The notes: generated by a model not told the origin, from the sequence alone. Positions 1 to 8,098 are shown, counted from the first letter of the stretch. The stretch is 17,268 nt of DNA from Planctomycetota bacterium (GCA_024275615.1 JAJRYU010000284.1:1-17268), one strand, 5' to 3'. Numbers and translations: made by a program.

Positions 1-386
1 CAGCGATGAAAGGTGAGCGCCCAATTATTCGGAGCGACGGCAAGTATCTGCGCGACTATTTCTACGTTTTGGATGCGGTCAACGCCTACCTCACTCTGGC
101 GGAAGCCATGCCCAATGAGGATGTCTGCGGCCAAGCCTTCAACTTTGGTAATGATGAGCCGCTGGACGTCCAACAGATGGTGCAAAGAATCCTTAAGGTC
201 ATGGATCGCGAGGACTTGGAGCCCATCATCGAGAACGCGGCAAGCCACGAGATTCGCCGACAGTACTTGGATTGTGGCAAAGCTCGCCAAAAGCTGGGCT
301 GGGCGCCGATGAGGAGTCTTGATCAGGCGTTGTTGGAAACTGTGCAGTGGTACCGCGACCATGGCGATGGCGGTGAGGCCGAGTGA
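1..386 (+). CDS. NAD-dependent NDP-sugar epimerase/dehydratase, C-terminal part (5' end outside window)
   Basis: This is the C-terminal part of a short-chain dehydrogenase/reductase acting on nucleotide sugars; the reading frame is open to the left edge, so the Rossmann NAD-binding half and catalytic Tyr-Lys lie outside. What is visible matches the family's substrate-binding end: a segment reading IRSDGKYLRDYFYVLDAVNA (the RD-Y-V-DAV pattern typical of the family), then AFNFGNDEPLDV, then the closing KLGWAP motif and an amphipathic last helix. The wording is closest to CDP-glucose 4,6-dehydratase or GDP-mannose 4,6-dehydratase types, but the substrate cannot be read from this part. The stop TGA overlaps the GTG start of the next gene (GTGA at 383-386), so translation is probably coupled to the glycosyltransferase that follows. 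Role inferred: supplying an activated sugar to the polysaccharide operon. Confidence 0.85.
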   Translation, partial: AMKGERPIIRSDGKYLRDYFYVLDAVNAYLTLAEAMPNEDVCGQAFNFGNDEPLDVQQMVQRILKVMDREDLEPIIENAASHEIRRQYLDCGKARQKLGWAPMRSLDQALLETVQWYRDHGDGGEAE

Positions 387-1393
387 CAGAGTTACCGTTT
401 CCTTCCTTGTCTGTGGTGATGCCAGCGTACAACGCTGCACACCATCTGCCGCGATCGCTCGGCCAACTCATCGAGGTTGGCGGCTTCGAGCAATTGATCC
501 TAGTAGACCCTGGTTCCACCGACGGCACTGCCGACGTCGCTCGCAAGATGGGCGTCAAAGTTATTGATCTGGGACATCGAGCTGGACCAGCAGAAGCGCG
601 TAACGCTGGAGTTGCACAGGTCAAATCTGAGGTCGTGCTTTTCGTTGACTCGGACTGTGTCATTGCAGGCGACGCAATTGAAAGAGTCAAGGCAGCTTTC
701 GTCGACCCAGACCTGGCAACATTGACCGGTTCTTATGACGACGATCCGCCAGAGCAGAACGTGGCATCTCTCTACATGAACCTGCGGCATCACCACACCC
801 ACCAAAAAGCACGGCAAGACAAGGCCACGTTTTGGGCCGGTTGTGGCGCTGTCAGAACATCGACCTTCAACGCCGCGGGTGGGTTCGATGCCGAGAAATT
901 TCCGATGCCAATGATTGAGGACATTGAACTCGGCGGGCGCATGCAAAAACTGGGTGCGACTCGGCTCGACCCAGATCTTCAAGCGACACATCTGAAACGC
1001 TGGAGCATATTTGGCGTCATCAAGACCGATATTTTTTGCCGCGCCATACCATGGACGAAGTTGATTCTTGAGAGCGACGAAACACCGGACGATCTCAATC
1101 TCAGGGTGGCTCAGCGCATCGCGGCCCTGTGGGCCCCGATCGCGATCGTAGCGACAATTGTTTTGCCAATCGCGGCCTATCACAGCGTCAGAGCTACCGT
1201 CGCTTGTCTTGGTTTCATGGCGATTTCCATGGCCATGAACTGGAGTCTGATATCGTTCTTTGCCAGAAAGAAGGGCATCTTCTTCGCTTTTGAAGGCTGG
1301 TTTTTTCATCAAGTGCATTTGTTTTACAGTGCGGTGACTTTTGTTCTTTGCAAACTCACTCACAAAAAGATGGTCGGCGTGGAGAACGAATGA
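383..1393 (+). CDS. GT2-family glycosyltransferase with C-terminal membrane helices
   Basis: The 336-residue protein starts with an N-terminal GT-A fold of glycosyltransferase family 2. The start of the fold is SVVMPAYNAAHHL (residues 10-22), followed by DPGSTDGT (42-49), the metal-binding DSD (89-91), and the acceptor-site ED at 179-180 with a downstream HLKRW. About three hydrophobic helices follow (roughly 250-268, 271-293, 306-324), so the enzyme probably sits on the inner membrane with its catalytic domain in the cytoplasm, transferring a sugar to a lipid-linked or membrane acceptor. The GTG start at 383 is chosen because it overlaps the upstream stop and because homology begins within ten residues. 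The stop is one base before the next gene's ATG. Donor and acceptor sugars are not predictable from sequence alone. A His-rich stretch (residues 136-140) lies between the DSD and ED motifs. Confidence 0.9.
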   Translation: MTELPFPSLSVVMPAYNAAHHLPRSLGQLIEVGGFEQLILVDPGSTDGTADVARKMGVKVIDLGHRAGPAEARNAGVAQVKSEVVLFVDSDCVIAGDAIERVKAAFVDPDLATLTGSYDDDPPEQNVASLYMNLRHHHTHQKARQDKATFWAGCGAVRTSTFNAAGGFDAEKFPMPMIEDIELGGRMQKLGATRLDPDLQATHLKRWSIFGVIKTDIFCRAIPWTKLILESDETPDDLNLRVAQRIAALWAPIAIVATIVLPIAAYHSVRATVACLGFMAISMAMNWSLISFFARKKGIFFAFEGWFFHQVHLFYSAVTFVLCKLTHKKMVGVENE

Positions 1394-1394
1394 A

Positions 1395-2804
1395 ATGACA
1401 AGGATTGCTATCCTTGGGGGTGGGCCAGCGGGAGTTGGTGCTGCTTTCAAACTTCGTCAAATGGAAGCGGCCGATGTCGTCCTGTTTGAACGCAACGATT
1501 ATCTAGGCGGCAACGCAGGTACATTCGAACGCAACGGCCATGTCTTGGATTTTGGTTCTCACCGTCTTCATCCAGTGACGGAACCGGAGGTGCTTGATGA
1601 CATCATGGAGTTTCTCGGGGAGGACCTTCTTGATCGACCGCGCCATGGGCGGATCCGCTTGCGCGGGCGCTGGGTTCATTTTCCCTTGAAACCAGTTGAC
1701 CTCATGTTTCACCTCCAGCCAGGATTTGCTGCGGGCGCTCTTGGCGACATGGTGAAGAAAACACTGCTCGGCAAAGGCGACGAAGGAGAAACATTTGGCT
1801 CGATCTTGCGAGCTAATCTGGGCGCGACGATCTGTGACGACTTCTATTTTCCCTACGCGCGGAAGATCTGGGGTCTGGCTCCTGAGGAGATGGCTGGCAT
1901 TCAAGCACGTCGCCGGGTCTCTGCGGGCTCCTTTGGCAAGTTGCTCAAGAAGGTGTTTGGACAGATTCCGGGCCTGAAGCCCAAGATGTCGGGCCGATTC
2001 TACTATCCACGACATGGATTTGGAGCCATCAGCCAAGCGTATGCTCAGAAAGCGGAGAGCTTGGGAGCTGAAATTCTCTTAGGCACTTCGGTCGCTAAAC
2101 TCGGGCACCAAGAGGGACGGTGGACCTTGGAAGCAGAATCCAAACTTGGGACTCGCAAAGAGGAGTTCGATCAAATCTGGTCCACGATTCCTCTCACGAC
2201 TTTGACGCGGTTGATCTCGAATGATGTTCCCGAAGATGTGAAGGCTGCGGCAGACAAAATTTCTTATCGAGCGATGATCCTTGTCTATCTCGAACTGGAA
2301 ACCGATCAATTTACCGAATTCGACGCCCATTACTTCCCTGAAGCGGATCTCCTCCTGACGCGCCTTTCAGAAACGAAGAACTATGCCGTCAGAACCGAGC
2401 CTCAAGGCCGGACGGTCATATGCGCGGAGGTGCCTTGCCTTGTTGGCGATGATACCTGGAGGCTTGATGATGCCAGTCTTGGGAAGAAAATAGAGGCTGA
2501 TTTGGCGCGCTGCGATCTCAAGCTCAATTGCGCTGTGGCGAACACGTGGACCGCCCGTTTGCCTCAAGCCTATCCACTCTATCCCCTCGGCTACGAAGCG
2601 CCCTTTGAAACTCTGGATGGGTGGGTGTCCGGACTCCCAGACTTCCTCAGCTATGGTCGTCAAGGTTTGTTTGCCCACGACAACACCCATCATGCCCTGT
2701 TCATGGCCTACTCCGCGGCCAAGTGCCTGAAAGACGGGCATTTCGACCGGACAGAGTGGGCCCGCTATCGCGAGATTTTCTCGCACCATGTCGTCGAGGA
2801 CTGA
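1395..2804 (+). CDS. FAD-dependent oxidoreductase/UDP-galactopyranose mutase-like protein (469 aa)
   Basis: The N-terminus is a dinucleotide-binding fold with GGGPAG at residues 8-13 and the acidic end of the second strand at E32, so FAD binding is expected. The body matches the NAD(P)-binding Rossmann/amine-oxidase superfamily group that contains UDP-galactopyranose mutase and its larger relatives: a DFGSHR segment, a tryptophan-containing HFPLKP segment, a KIWGL segment, and a C-terminal GRQGLFAHDN region. I start it at ATG 1395, one base after the upstream stop, because the GxGxxG motif then begins six residues later and GGAG lies about ten bases upstream; an in-frame ATG at 1341 would add 18 residues inside the upstream gene. 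It is a recognisable paralogue of the flavoprotein at 14823-16313. Likely job: remodelling a nucleotide sugar or glycan intermediate for the same polysaccharide pathway. Mutase, oxidase or desaturase activity cannot be told apart here. Confidence 0.85.
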   Translation: MTRIAILGGGPAGVGAAFKLRQMEAADVVLFERNDYLGGNAGTFERNGHVLDFGSHRLHPVTEPEVLDDIMEFLGEDLLDRPRHGRIRLRGRWVHFPLKPVDLMFHLQPGFAAGALGDMVKKTLLGKGDEGETFGSILRANLGATICDDFYFPYARKIWGLAPEEMAGIQARRRVSAGSFGKLLKKVFGQIPGLKPKMSGRFYYPRHGFGAISQAYAQKAESLGAEILLGTSVAKLGHQEGRWTLEAESKLGTRKEEFDQIWSTIPLTTLTRLISNDVPEDVKAAADKISYRAMILVYLELETDQFTEFDAHYFPEADLLLTRLSETKNYAVRTEPQGRTVICAEVPCLVGDDTWRLDDASLGKKIEADLARCDLKLNCAVANTWTARLPQAYPLYPLGYEAPFETLDGWVSGLPDFLSYGRQGLFAHDNTHHALFMAYSAAKCLKDGHFDRTEWARYREIFSHHVVED

Positions 2805-2887
2805 ATCCTCTCCTTTCCAAGTCCCTGCGAAGAAGAGGATTAGAGCAACTTTTGCAGGCCTGTTGCCGTAGCCATTTAGAGGCTAAC

Positions 2888-3922
2888 ATGGCCATCATGA
2901 CAATCACCGATCGACATCTTCGACCCCTCAAGAATTTGCGTCTTTCCGTCACGGACCGTTGCAATCTGCGTTGCCAATATTGCATGCCAGAAGACAACTA
3001 TTCTTGGTTTCCTCATCGCGAAATCTTGAGCTATGAAGAATGCGGACGTCTGGTTGACGTCTTCACTGAGTTGGGCGTCGACAAAGTGCGCCTGACCGGT
3101 GGTGAACCACTCCTACGCCGGGACTTGCACATCTTGATCAGAATGCTTCGCGAAAGAGAAGCGATCAAAGACCTGGCATTGACGACAAATGGTGTACTCC
3201 TTGCCGAGCGCATTGAAGAGTTAGAGCGCGCCGGTCTCGGGCGAGTCACGGTTAGTCTTGACACCCTCCAAGCAGATCGGTTCAAAAACCTATCGAAGAG
3301 TCGAGATTTTGACCGCGTCATGGAGGGCATCCGAGCTGTCATGCACTCCAGCCTGGGAGAGGACTTCAAGATCGACACTGTTGTGATGCGGGGTACTAAC
3401 GACGATGAGCTCATTGATCTGATTGAATTCGGTGGCGAAGTGGGAGCCGAAGTTCGTTTCATCGAGTTCATGGACGTGGGCGGGGCCACAACATGGGCAA
3501 CCAAGAAGGTGGTCTCACGAGCTGAAATGTTGGCAGAGATCAGTAGCCATTTTGGCCCCCTTGAGGCCGTTGCGAAAAACGACACTGCCCCTGCGGATCG
3601 TTATCGTCTCCAAGACGGCCGCACATTCGGTGTGATCTCCTCTACAACTCAACCATTTTGCGGTGGCTGTGACCGCAGCCGTTTGACCGCCGATGGTAGG
3701 TGGTTCCTTTGTCTCTACGCCCAAGCTGGTTGGGACCTTAAGACTCCCTTGAGAGAGGGGGCATCGGTCGAAGAATTGGCTCAACTCATTCGCGGAAAAT
3801 GGGTCCAGCGGGAAGATCGAGGGGCCGAGGAGCGCCTGTCAATGAAGGAACGTGAACCTCTGGCAGATGCGGCGGAAATGCGAAACAATCCACATCTCGA
3901 GATGCACACACGAGGTGGCTAG
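2888..3922 (+). CDS. moaA: GTP 3',8-cyclase MoaA (radical SAM, molybdenum cofactor biosynthesis)
   Basis: MoaA uses two [4Fe-4S] clusters to rearrange GTP to 3',8-cyclo-7,8-dihydro-GTP, the first step of molybdopterin synthesis. All hallmarks are present in this 344-residue protein: the SAM-cluster motif C25-x3-C29-x2-C32 (in TDRCNLRCQYC), GGEPLL at 71-76, the second-cluster motif C258-x2-C261-x13-C275 with the nearby conserved arginines (DRSRLT), and the C-terminal Gly-Gly tail (HTRGG) needed in characterised MoaA. The length is normal. ATG 2888 is chosen because AGAGG at 2878-2882 sits five bases upstream; the frame is open upstream to 2621 inside the preceding gene, but that extension shows no homology. 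No moaC, moaD, moaE or molybdoenzyme gene is visible nearby. It is embedded in a sugar operon, 83 bases after the flavoprotein and three bases before the rhodanese fusion. Confidence 0.95.
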   Translation: MAIMTITDRHLRPLKNLRLSVTDRCNLRCQYCMPEDNYSWFPHREILSYEECGRLVDVFTELGVDKVRLTGGEPLLRRDLHILIRMLREREAIKDLALTTNGVLLAERIEELERAGLGRVTVSLDTLQADRFKNLSKSRDFDRVMEGIRAVMHSSLGEDFKIDTVVMRGTNDDELIDLIEFGGEVGAEVRFIEFMDVGGATTWATKKVVSRAEMLAEISSHFGPLEAVAKNDTAPADRYRLQDGRTFGVISSTTQPFCGGCDRSRLTADGRWFLCLYAQAGWDLKTPLREGASVEELAQLIRGKWVQREDRGAEERLSMKEREPLADAAEMRNNPHLEMHTRGG

Positions 3923-3925
3923 GCG

Positions 3926-5248
3926 ATGATCCGCTGCGAACGAGTCTTGGCCTTTCTTGCCATTCTGATGCTTTTATCCTGTGATGGTTCCTCACCCAGG
4001 AAGGGATGGAGCCAACTCAAGGACCAGATCAGAAGTGAGTTTCCTGAGGTCTCTCAGGTTTCCGTTCCACAGCTGAAGAGGATGCTTGAGAATCGATCTG
4101 AAGCAAGCCCCTTGCTCTTGGATGTGCGGACCGAAAACGAGTTTAGTGTCAGCCATCTCAAGGGAGCTAGGCGTGCGGAGCACGTAGAATCGGCATTCCA
4201 AGTCCTCAAGAACGAAGAGAAAGACCGGCTTGTCGTCGTCTATTGTTGCGTTGGATACCGATCGTCCCGATTGGCTGAGGCACTTTCTGCCAAAGGTTTC
4301 ACCAATATTCACAATCTCGAAGGATCGATTTTTGAATGGGCGAATAGGGGAAACCCTGTCTTCAGAGGCGATGTGAAAGTTCAAGCTGTCCATCCCTACA
4401 ACGAAGAATGGGGCGAACTTCTCGATGCTCCTTTGCGCAGCTACGGAGACAAAAAGATGATCCCCTATTGGGTATGGCTCGTTGGAATTTCCTTGTTCTT
4501 TGTCGTTCTCGAGCGACTGACCCGGGCGCGCTCCAACCAAAAGACGCTGCGGCCTCAGTTTTGGAATGACATGGTCTTCTTAGCCATCAACGGTCATTTC
4601 TTCGCTGTTGTGACTGCTGGCATCATCGCGTCCGTGGAACTCGCCACATTGAGGATGCTTCCCGATTCAGTGCTTGAGTCTGCCAATGTTCTTGGTGGTC
4701 GACCGTTTCTTGTTCAATTCTTGGCCTATATGTTTGCTGCGGATTTCTTGCAGTGGTGTGTCCAGGACTTATTGCACCGCATTCCTTTGCTTTGGCAATT
4801 CCATAAGATCCATCATTCGGCTCAGCAAATTGATTGGGCCGTCAATTTTCGTTTTCATTGGCTGGAAATCGTCATCTACAAGTCGCTGCTCTATCTGCCG
4901 CTCCTTGTGTTAGGTGGCGACGGGGCACCGTTGATGACGGTATTTGTTTTTGGCACAGCGTGGGGCCACTTCAATCATGCCAACACCAAGATCAAAATTG
5001 GGCCCTTACGGTACTTCTTCAACAGCCCCAGTATGCATCTCTGGCATCATGACGCCTCGTCAGAAGGAGGCGTGGCCAAGAATTTTGGTATCGTGCTCAG
5101 TTGCTGGGACTATCTTTTTGGGACAGTGTTTTGGCCCACTGGCCGTGATCCAGAGCGACTGGGTTTTCCCGGCGATAAGGAGATTCCCAGAGATATCGTT
5201 CGGCAAGAGCTTTTTCCGCTGCTTCCTGACACCCGCGGCAAATCCTGA
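3926..5248 (+). CDS. Lipoprotein rhodanese domain fused to sterol-desaturase/fatty-acid-hydroxylase membrane domain
   Basis: The 440-residue protein has a hydrophobic N-terminus ending in a possible lipobox, LLSC with Cys19. It continues with a rhodanese domain (about 45-150) containing LLLDVRTENEF, the active-site loop C107-C-V-G-Y-R112, and NLEGSIFEW. After a linker (VHPYNEEWG) there is a transmembrane helix (about 179-196), a basic stretch, two more hydrophobic segments (about 215-240 and 261-282), and a histidine-rich di-iron domain of the sterol desaturase/fatty acid hydroxylase superfamily: H284, H293, H296-H297, H311, H348, H351, H371, H374-H375. The basic residues after the first helix suggest the rhodanese domain faces the periplasm and the di-iron site the cytoplasm. 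Rhodaneses carry sulfur as persulfide; di-iron hydroxylases oxidise lipid or sterol chains. The joint substrate is unknown. It starts three bases after moaA and is surely co-transcribed with it. Confidence 0.85.
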   Translation: MIRCERVLAFLAILMLLSCDGSSPRKGWSQLKDQIRSEFPEVSQVSVPQLKRMLENRSEASPLLLDVRTENEFSVSHLKGARRAEHVESAFQVLKNEEKDRLVVVYCCVGYRSSRLAEALSAKGFTNIHNLEGSIFEWANRGNPVFRGDVKVQAVHPYNEEWGELLDAPLRSYGDKKMIPYWVWLVGISLFFVVLERLTRARSNQKTLRPQFWNDMVFLAINGHFFAVVTAGIIASVELATLRMLPDSVLESANVLGGRPFLVQFLAYMFAADFLQWCVQDLLHRIPLLWQFHKIHHSAQQIDWAVNFRFHWLEIVIYKSLLYLPLLVLGGDGAPLMTVFVFGTAWGHFNHANTKIKIGPLRYFFNSPSMHLWHHDASSEGGVAKNFGIVLSCWDYLFGTVFWPTGRDPERLGFPGDKEIPRDIVRQELFPLLPDTRGKS

Positions 5249-5265
5249 CCTCCAAAGACTGCGCT

Positions 5266-6060
5266 TTAAAGATCGAGGTTCTCAGCATCGGCCTTGGCTT
5301 GGATCACTCTGGTCTGTTGGGCAGACACATAGCCCAAAATCTTGTTGAGAGTCCCTTTGTCGGTCTTGTTGTCAAACTGTACTCCGATCACCGTCTTGCC
5401 CTTGTGGAGGCTTTGGTGGCGAACCTCTGCGGAGATGTTGAGGAGTGGACCCATTTCGATCAAGGCGAATGTCAAGCTGACATTTAGGCCAACCGAAAAC
5501 TCTGCTTTTCCCTTAAACAGGATGGCCAGGCCACCGGCGGAGATATTCTTCAGAGTTCCGGCAAGAGACTCGTTGCCCCAGGAGATCGAGATCTCCGGTT
5601 GGTCGTAGTGTGGCGGCGAAACGCGGAAAGAACCGCGTCGGTTGAAGGCCTTCCACAGTTTTGGCGTGACTTTCTGGTAGAAGCCTTCGGCATTGATGAA
5701 CTGGCAACCAAAGGTAGCTATGCCTCTTTGTCGCTCGATACGACGAACAATGACGGTGGCGCTCATTTTGCCAGATTCACCTTCAGCCCATATCTTGAGG
5801 GGTAGCTCATCTCCAACTTCGGGAGGTGTTCTCAAGTTCCTACCAAAGCTGAATTTAAGGCCGCCGGCGCTCGTGTCGATCAAATCGACGAGTTTCAGGC
5901 TACCGCTTGGTTGGACGATCGCTACACAGGCCGCCGGCCTATCTTGCGTTGGGACACGGTAGTGCTTCCGGTCGCCTTCGGTTTCCTTGTCTTTGGTAAA
6001 GACGTCGAGGAATCGACCAAGTCCCTTGGTTTTCTTGTCAGAAGTCGTTTTTGAACCCAT
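5266..6060 (-). CDS. Tandem PilZ-domain protein (probable c-di-GMP receptor)
   Basis: The 264-residue soluble protein contains two PilZ domains, both with the c-di-GMP binding signature. Domain one has RxxxR at R31-R35 (RKHYR) followed by D62-T-S64-A-G-G67; domain two has R142-R146 (RGSFR) followed by N172-I-S174-A-G-G177. No signal peptide or membrane helix is seen, and the N-terminus is a Lys-rich tail of about 30 residues. PilZ proteins bind cyclic di-GMP and allosterically control exopolysaccharide synthesis, motility or transcription; location beside polysaccharide operons makes an exopolysaccharide link attractive but unproven. The start ATG has only a weak Shine-Dalgarno-like GAAAG upstream. 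The stop is TAA, 17 bases from the convergent stop of the rhodanese fusion. No clear intrinsic terminator lies between the two. Confidence 0.85.
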   Translation of the reverse strand: MGSKTTSDKKTKGLGRFLDVFTKDKETEGDRKHYRVPTQDRPAACVAIVQPSGSLKLVDLIDTSAGGLKFSFGRNLRTPPEVGDELPLKIWAEGESGKMSATVIVRRIERQRGIATFGCQFINAEGFYQKVTPKLWKAFNRRGSFRVSPPHYDQPEISISWGNESLAGTLKNISAGGLAILFKGKAEFSVGLNVSLTFALIEMGPLLNISAEVRHQSLHKGKTVIGVQFDNKTDKGTLNKILGYVSAQQTRVIQAKADAENLDL

Positions 6061-6172
6061 GCAGCCGCTTTCAAGATATCGAGGGGGCCTTCAAGGCTAT
6101 CATGGGTCTTTATCGGCTAACAATTGGTCGCATCTTGACTGAGTTCTGATCTGAACTTTTGACAATTTGCCG

Positions 6173-6391
6173 TCATGATTCGGACTCGGTCTCGGTCTTG
6201 CCTGTACGCAAAACGGCCATGAATGCCTCCCCGAAACGCTCAAGCTTGGTTGTGCCGACGCCACTCAATTCCAAAAACTTGGTTGCTGAAGTCGGACGAT
6301 GGATGGCCATGGCTACGAGCGTCTTGTCATGAAATATGACATAGGGCGGAACTGAGAGGTCCATCGCCAATTTGCTTCGCACTGCGCGCAA
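6173..6391 (-). pseudogene. recQ: HRDC domain severed from recQ by an in-frame TAA
   Basis: These codons encode a typical RecQ HRDC domain: SVPPYVIFHDKTL, then ATKFLELSGVGTTKLERFG, ending in an acidic tail and TGA. It continues the recQ frame exactly, beginning at the codon directly after the TAA at 6392-6394. In E. coli RecQ the corresponding join reads without interruption (a lysine sits about where the TAA falls), so one base change at a sense codon would explain it. The HRDC domain assists DNA-structure binding. A TTG lies directly after the stop, so reinitiation to make a free 72-residue HRDC peptide is conceivable. A sequencing or assembly error is the main alternative. Classed as a gene fragment because no Shine-Dalgarno site in the right place is evident. 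Confidence 0.75.
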
Positions 6392-8032
6392 TTACTCAAA
6401 CAAGCCAGCTGTCACACCATTGACGTCCAAGTCGGCGATTTCTGCCGCCAAAGCTGCGGGCTTTTTCTTTCCGCGTCGTGTTGTCTTCTGCTCCAATATG
6501 TCTTGTCTTAGCCAAACTTGGGCTTCGCCTTTGAGGACGGGTTTTGCCGTCGTCGTCAATTGAAGTCCGCCGTATCCTTCGGGATCAAGCGACAGATACC
6601 CCAAAGCAACCAACTGTCGAAAGACGCTTCGCCAGCGGTTTGCGCTGAGCTCCTTGCCAATGCCGTAGGTACTGAGTTGGTCGTGATCGAAGCGGCGAAC
6701 CCTCTCACTCTCAGACCCGCGGAGCACGTCGATGATATGTTGGGCGCCAAACCTCTGGCCGGTGCGGTAGACGCAAGAAAGTGCTTTCTGAGCAACCTCG
6801 AGTCCATCAAATGTTTGGGGAGGAGAAATGCAAGTGTCACAGTTGCCGCATGGATCAACTCGATTCTCACCGAAATATGCAAGCAATGCCTGGCGTCGAC
6901 AGCTCGTGATTTCGCAGTAACCCAACATGGTGTCGAGCTGCTGATGATTTCGGCGCCGATGTAGATCATCAGTTTCTCCGTCGTCGACGATTCTCCGCAG
7001 TAAGACGACATCTTGGAGCCCATAGCAAAGCCAAGCGTTGGCCGCCAAACCGTCCCGCCCAGCGCGCCCTGTCTCCTGGTAGTAGCCTTCAATTGACTTC
7101 GGCATATCGAGGTGTGCTACGAAGCGCACATCTGGTTTGTCGATGCCCATGCCGAAAGCAATTGTCGCGCAAATGACCAAGGCATCTTCGCGTAGAAATC
7201 GTTCTTGGTGCAGTTTTCGCGTCTCTTGGTCAAGTCCGGCGTGGTAAGGAAGAGATTCAATGCCATTTTCGGAGAGGTGCTTGGCCGTCTCTTCGGTTTT
7301 TCTCCTCGAGAGGCAGTAGACAATGCCTGCGTCTCCTTCATGTTCTGTTTGTAAGAATCGCAGGAGTTGCTGGCGCGGGTTGTTCTTGGGTGCGACACGA
7401 TAGCAGATGTTGGGGCGGTCAAAGCCGCCGACAAAAACACGGCTGTCGTTGAGGCTCAGATTGTCCTGAATCTCCTTTCGAGTCCTCTCGTCGGCGGTCG
7501 CAGTGCAAGCGAGGCGCGGAACATGAGGAAAACGCTGTGACAAGACGTTCAGTTGGAGATATTCGGGACGGAAATCATGACCCCATTGAGAAACACAATG
7601 CGCCTCATCTATGGCAAATAGGGCGAGATTCCCTCTTGAGTTGACTGTGTCGAGAAGCTCCAGGGTCCGCTCCTGAAGGAGGCGTTCGGGCGCAACGTAG
7701 AGGAGGTCAAGTTTCCCCTCACGGAGCTGAGACTCCACTTCTCTAACTTCTGGATAGCTGAGGCTGGAATTCAAGAAGGCGGCGCGAATATCGAGTTGCC
7801 GCAGTGCATTCACTTGATCTTGCATCAGAGCGATAAGCGGAGAAACTACAATCCCAGCGCCAGGTCTCAGAAGTGCTGGGATCTGAAAACAAAGGGACTT
7901 TCCGCCGCCAGTAGGCATGAGAACAAGCGCATCGCGGCCGGCAATGAGGTGGTCGACGACTTCGGCCTGATGCCCTCGGAACGCAGGGTAGCCATAGGTT
8001 TTCTGCAAGATTTCGAGTGCGGTGCGAGGCAT
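6392..8032 (-). CDS. recQ: ATP-dependent DNA helicase RecQ (ends before its HRDC domain)
   Basis: RecQ is a 3'-5' superfamily 2 DNA helicase acting in recombination and replication-fork repair. In this 546-residue product the motifs are in order: the helicase start FRGHQ (18-22), Walker A PTGGGKS (40-46), DEAH (142-145) with the aromatic-rich loop SQWGHDFRPEY, motif VI-like QETGRAGRDG (319-328), a zinc site with C378, C395, C398 and C401, and an RQC winged-helix region (about 408-510). The helicase core is complete. The frame stops at TAA just where the HRDC domain should start, and that domain is encoded immediately after in the same frame; read through, the protein would be about 619 residues, close to the 609 of E. 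coli RecQ. Core RecQ lacking HRDC generally keeps helicase activity, so this gene may still work. ATG 8032 fits the family N-terminus. It lies 66 bases after the S41 peptidase gene on the same strand. Confidence 0.95.
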   Translation of the reverse strand: MPRTALEILQKTYGYPAFRGHQAEVVDHLIAGRDALVLMPTGGGKSLCFQIPALLRPGAGIVVSPLIALMQDQVNALRQLDIRAAFLNSSLSYPEVREVESQLREGKLDLLYVAPERLLQERTLELLDTVNSRGNLALFAIDEAHCVSQWGHDFRPEYLQLNVLSQRFPHVPRLACTATADERTRKEIQDNLSLNDSRVFVGGFDRPNICYRVAPKNNPRQQLLRFLQTEHEGDAGIVYCLSRRKTEETAKHLSENGIESLPYHAGLDQETRKLHQERFLREDALVICATIAFGMGIDKPDVRFVAHLDMPKSIEGYYQETGRAGRDGLAANAWLCYGLQDVVLLRRIVDDGETDDLHRRRNHQQLDTMLGYCEITSCRRQALLAYFGENRVDPCGNCDTCISPPQTFDGLEVAQKALSCVYRTGQRFGAQHIIDVLRGSESERVRRFDHDQLSTYGIGKELSANRWRSVFRQLVALGYLSLDPEGYGGLQLTTTAKPVLKGEAQVWLRQDILEQKTTRRGKKKPAALAAEIADLDVNGVTAGLFE

Positions 8033-8098
8033 TGAATTTCAGTTGGCCAATCGTTCGTTGATGAAAAGAACACTGGTTGTTCGCAGAAAGGGGGGACT

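Noticed and set aside
500..1450. Long open frame of 316 codons on the - strand, antisense to the GT2 gene
   Set aside because: It lies opposite a clear glycosyltransferase and its translation shows no recognisable family or sensible composition.
2838..2862. GCAAC...GTTGC inverted repeat between the flavoprotein and moaA genes
   Set aside because: The stem is only five bases with a long loop and no T-run; too weak to call a terminator or riboswitch.
2621..2887. Upstream extension of moaA to an ATG at 2621
   Set aside because: It would overlap the preceding flavoprotein gene by over 180 bases, shows no MoaA homology, and a good ribosome site supports ATG 2888.
6061..6172. Promoter for the PilZ gene
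   Set aside because: Several TTG-rich -35-like hexamers exist, but none has a convincing -10 at proper spacing, so I do not annotate one.
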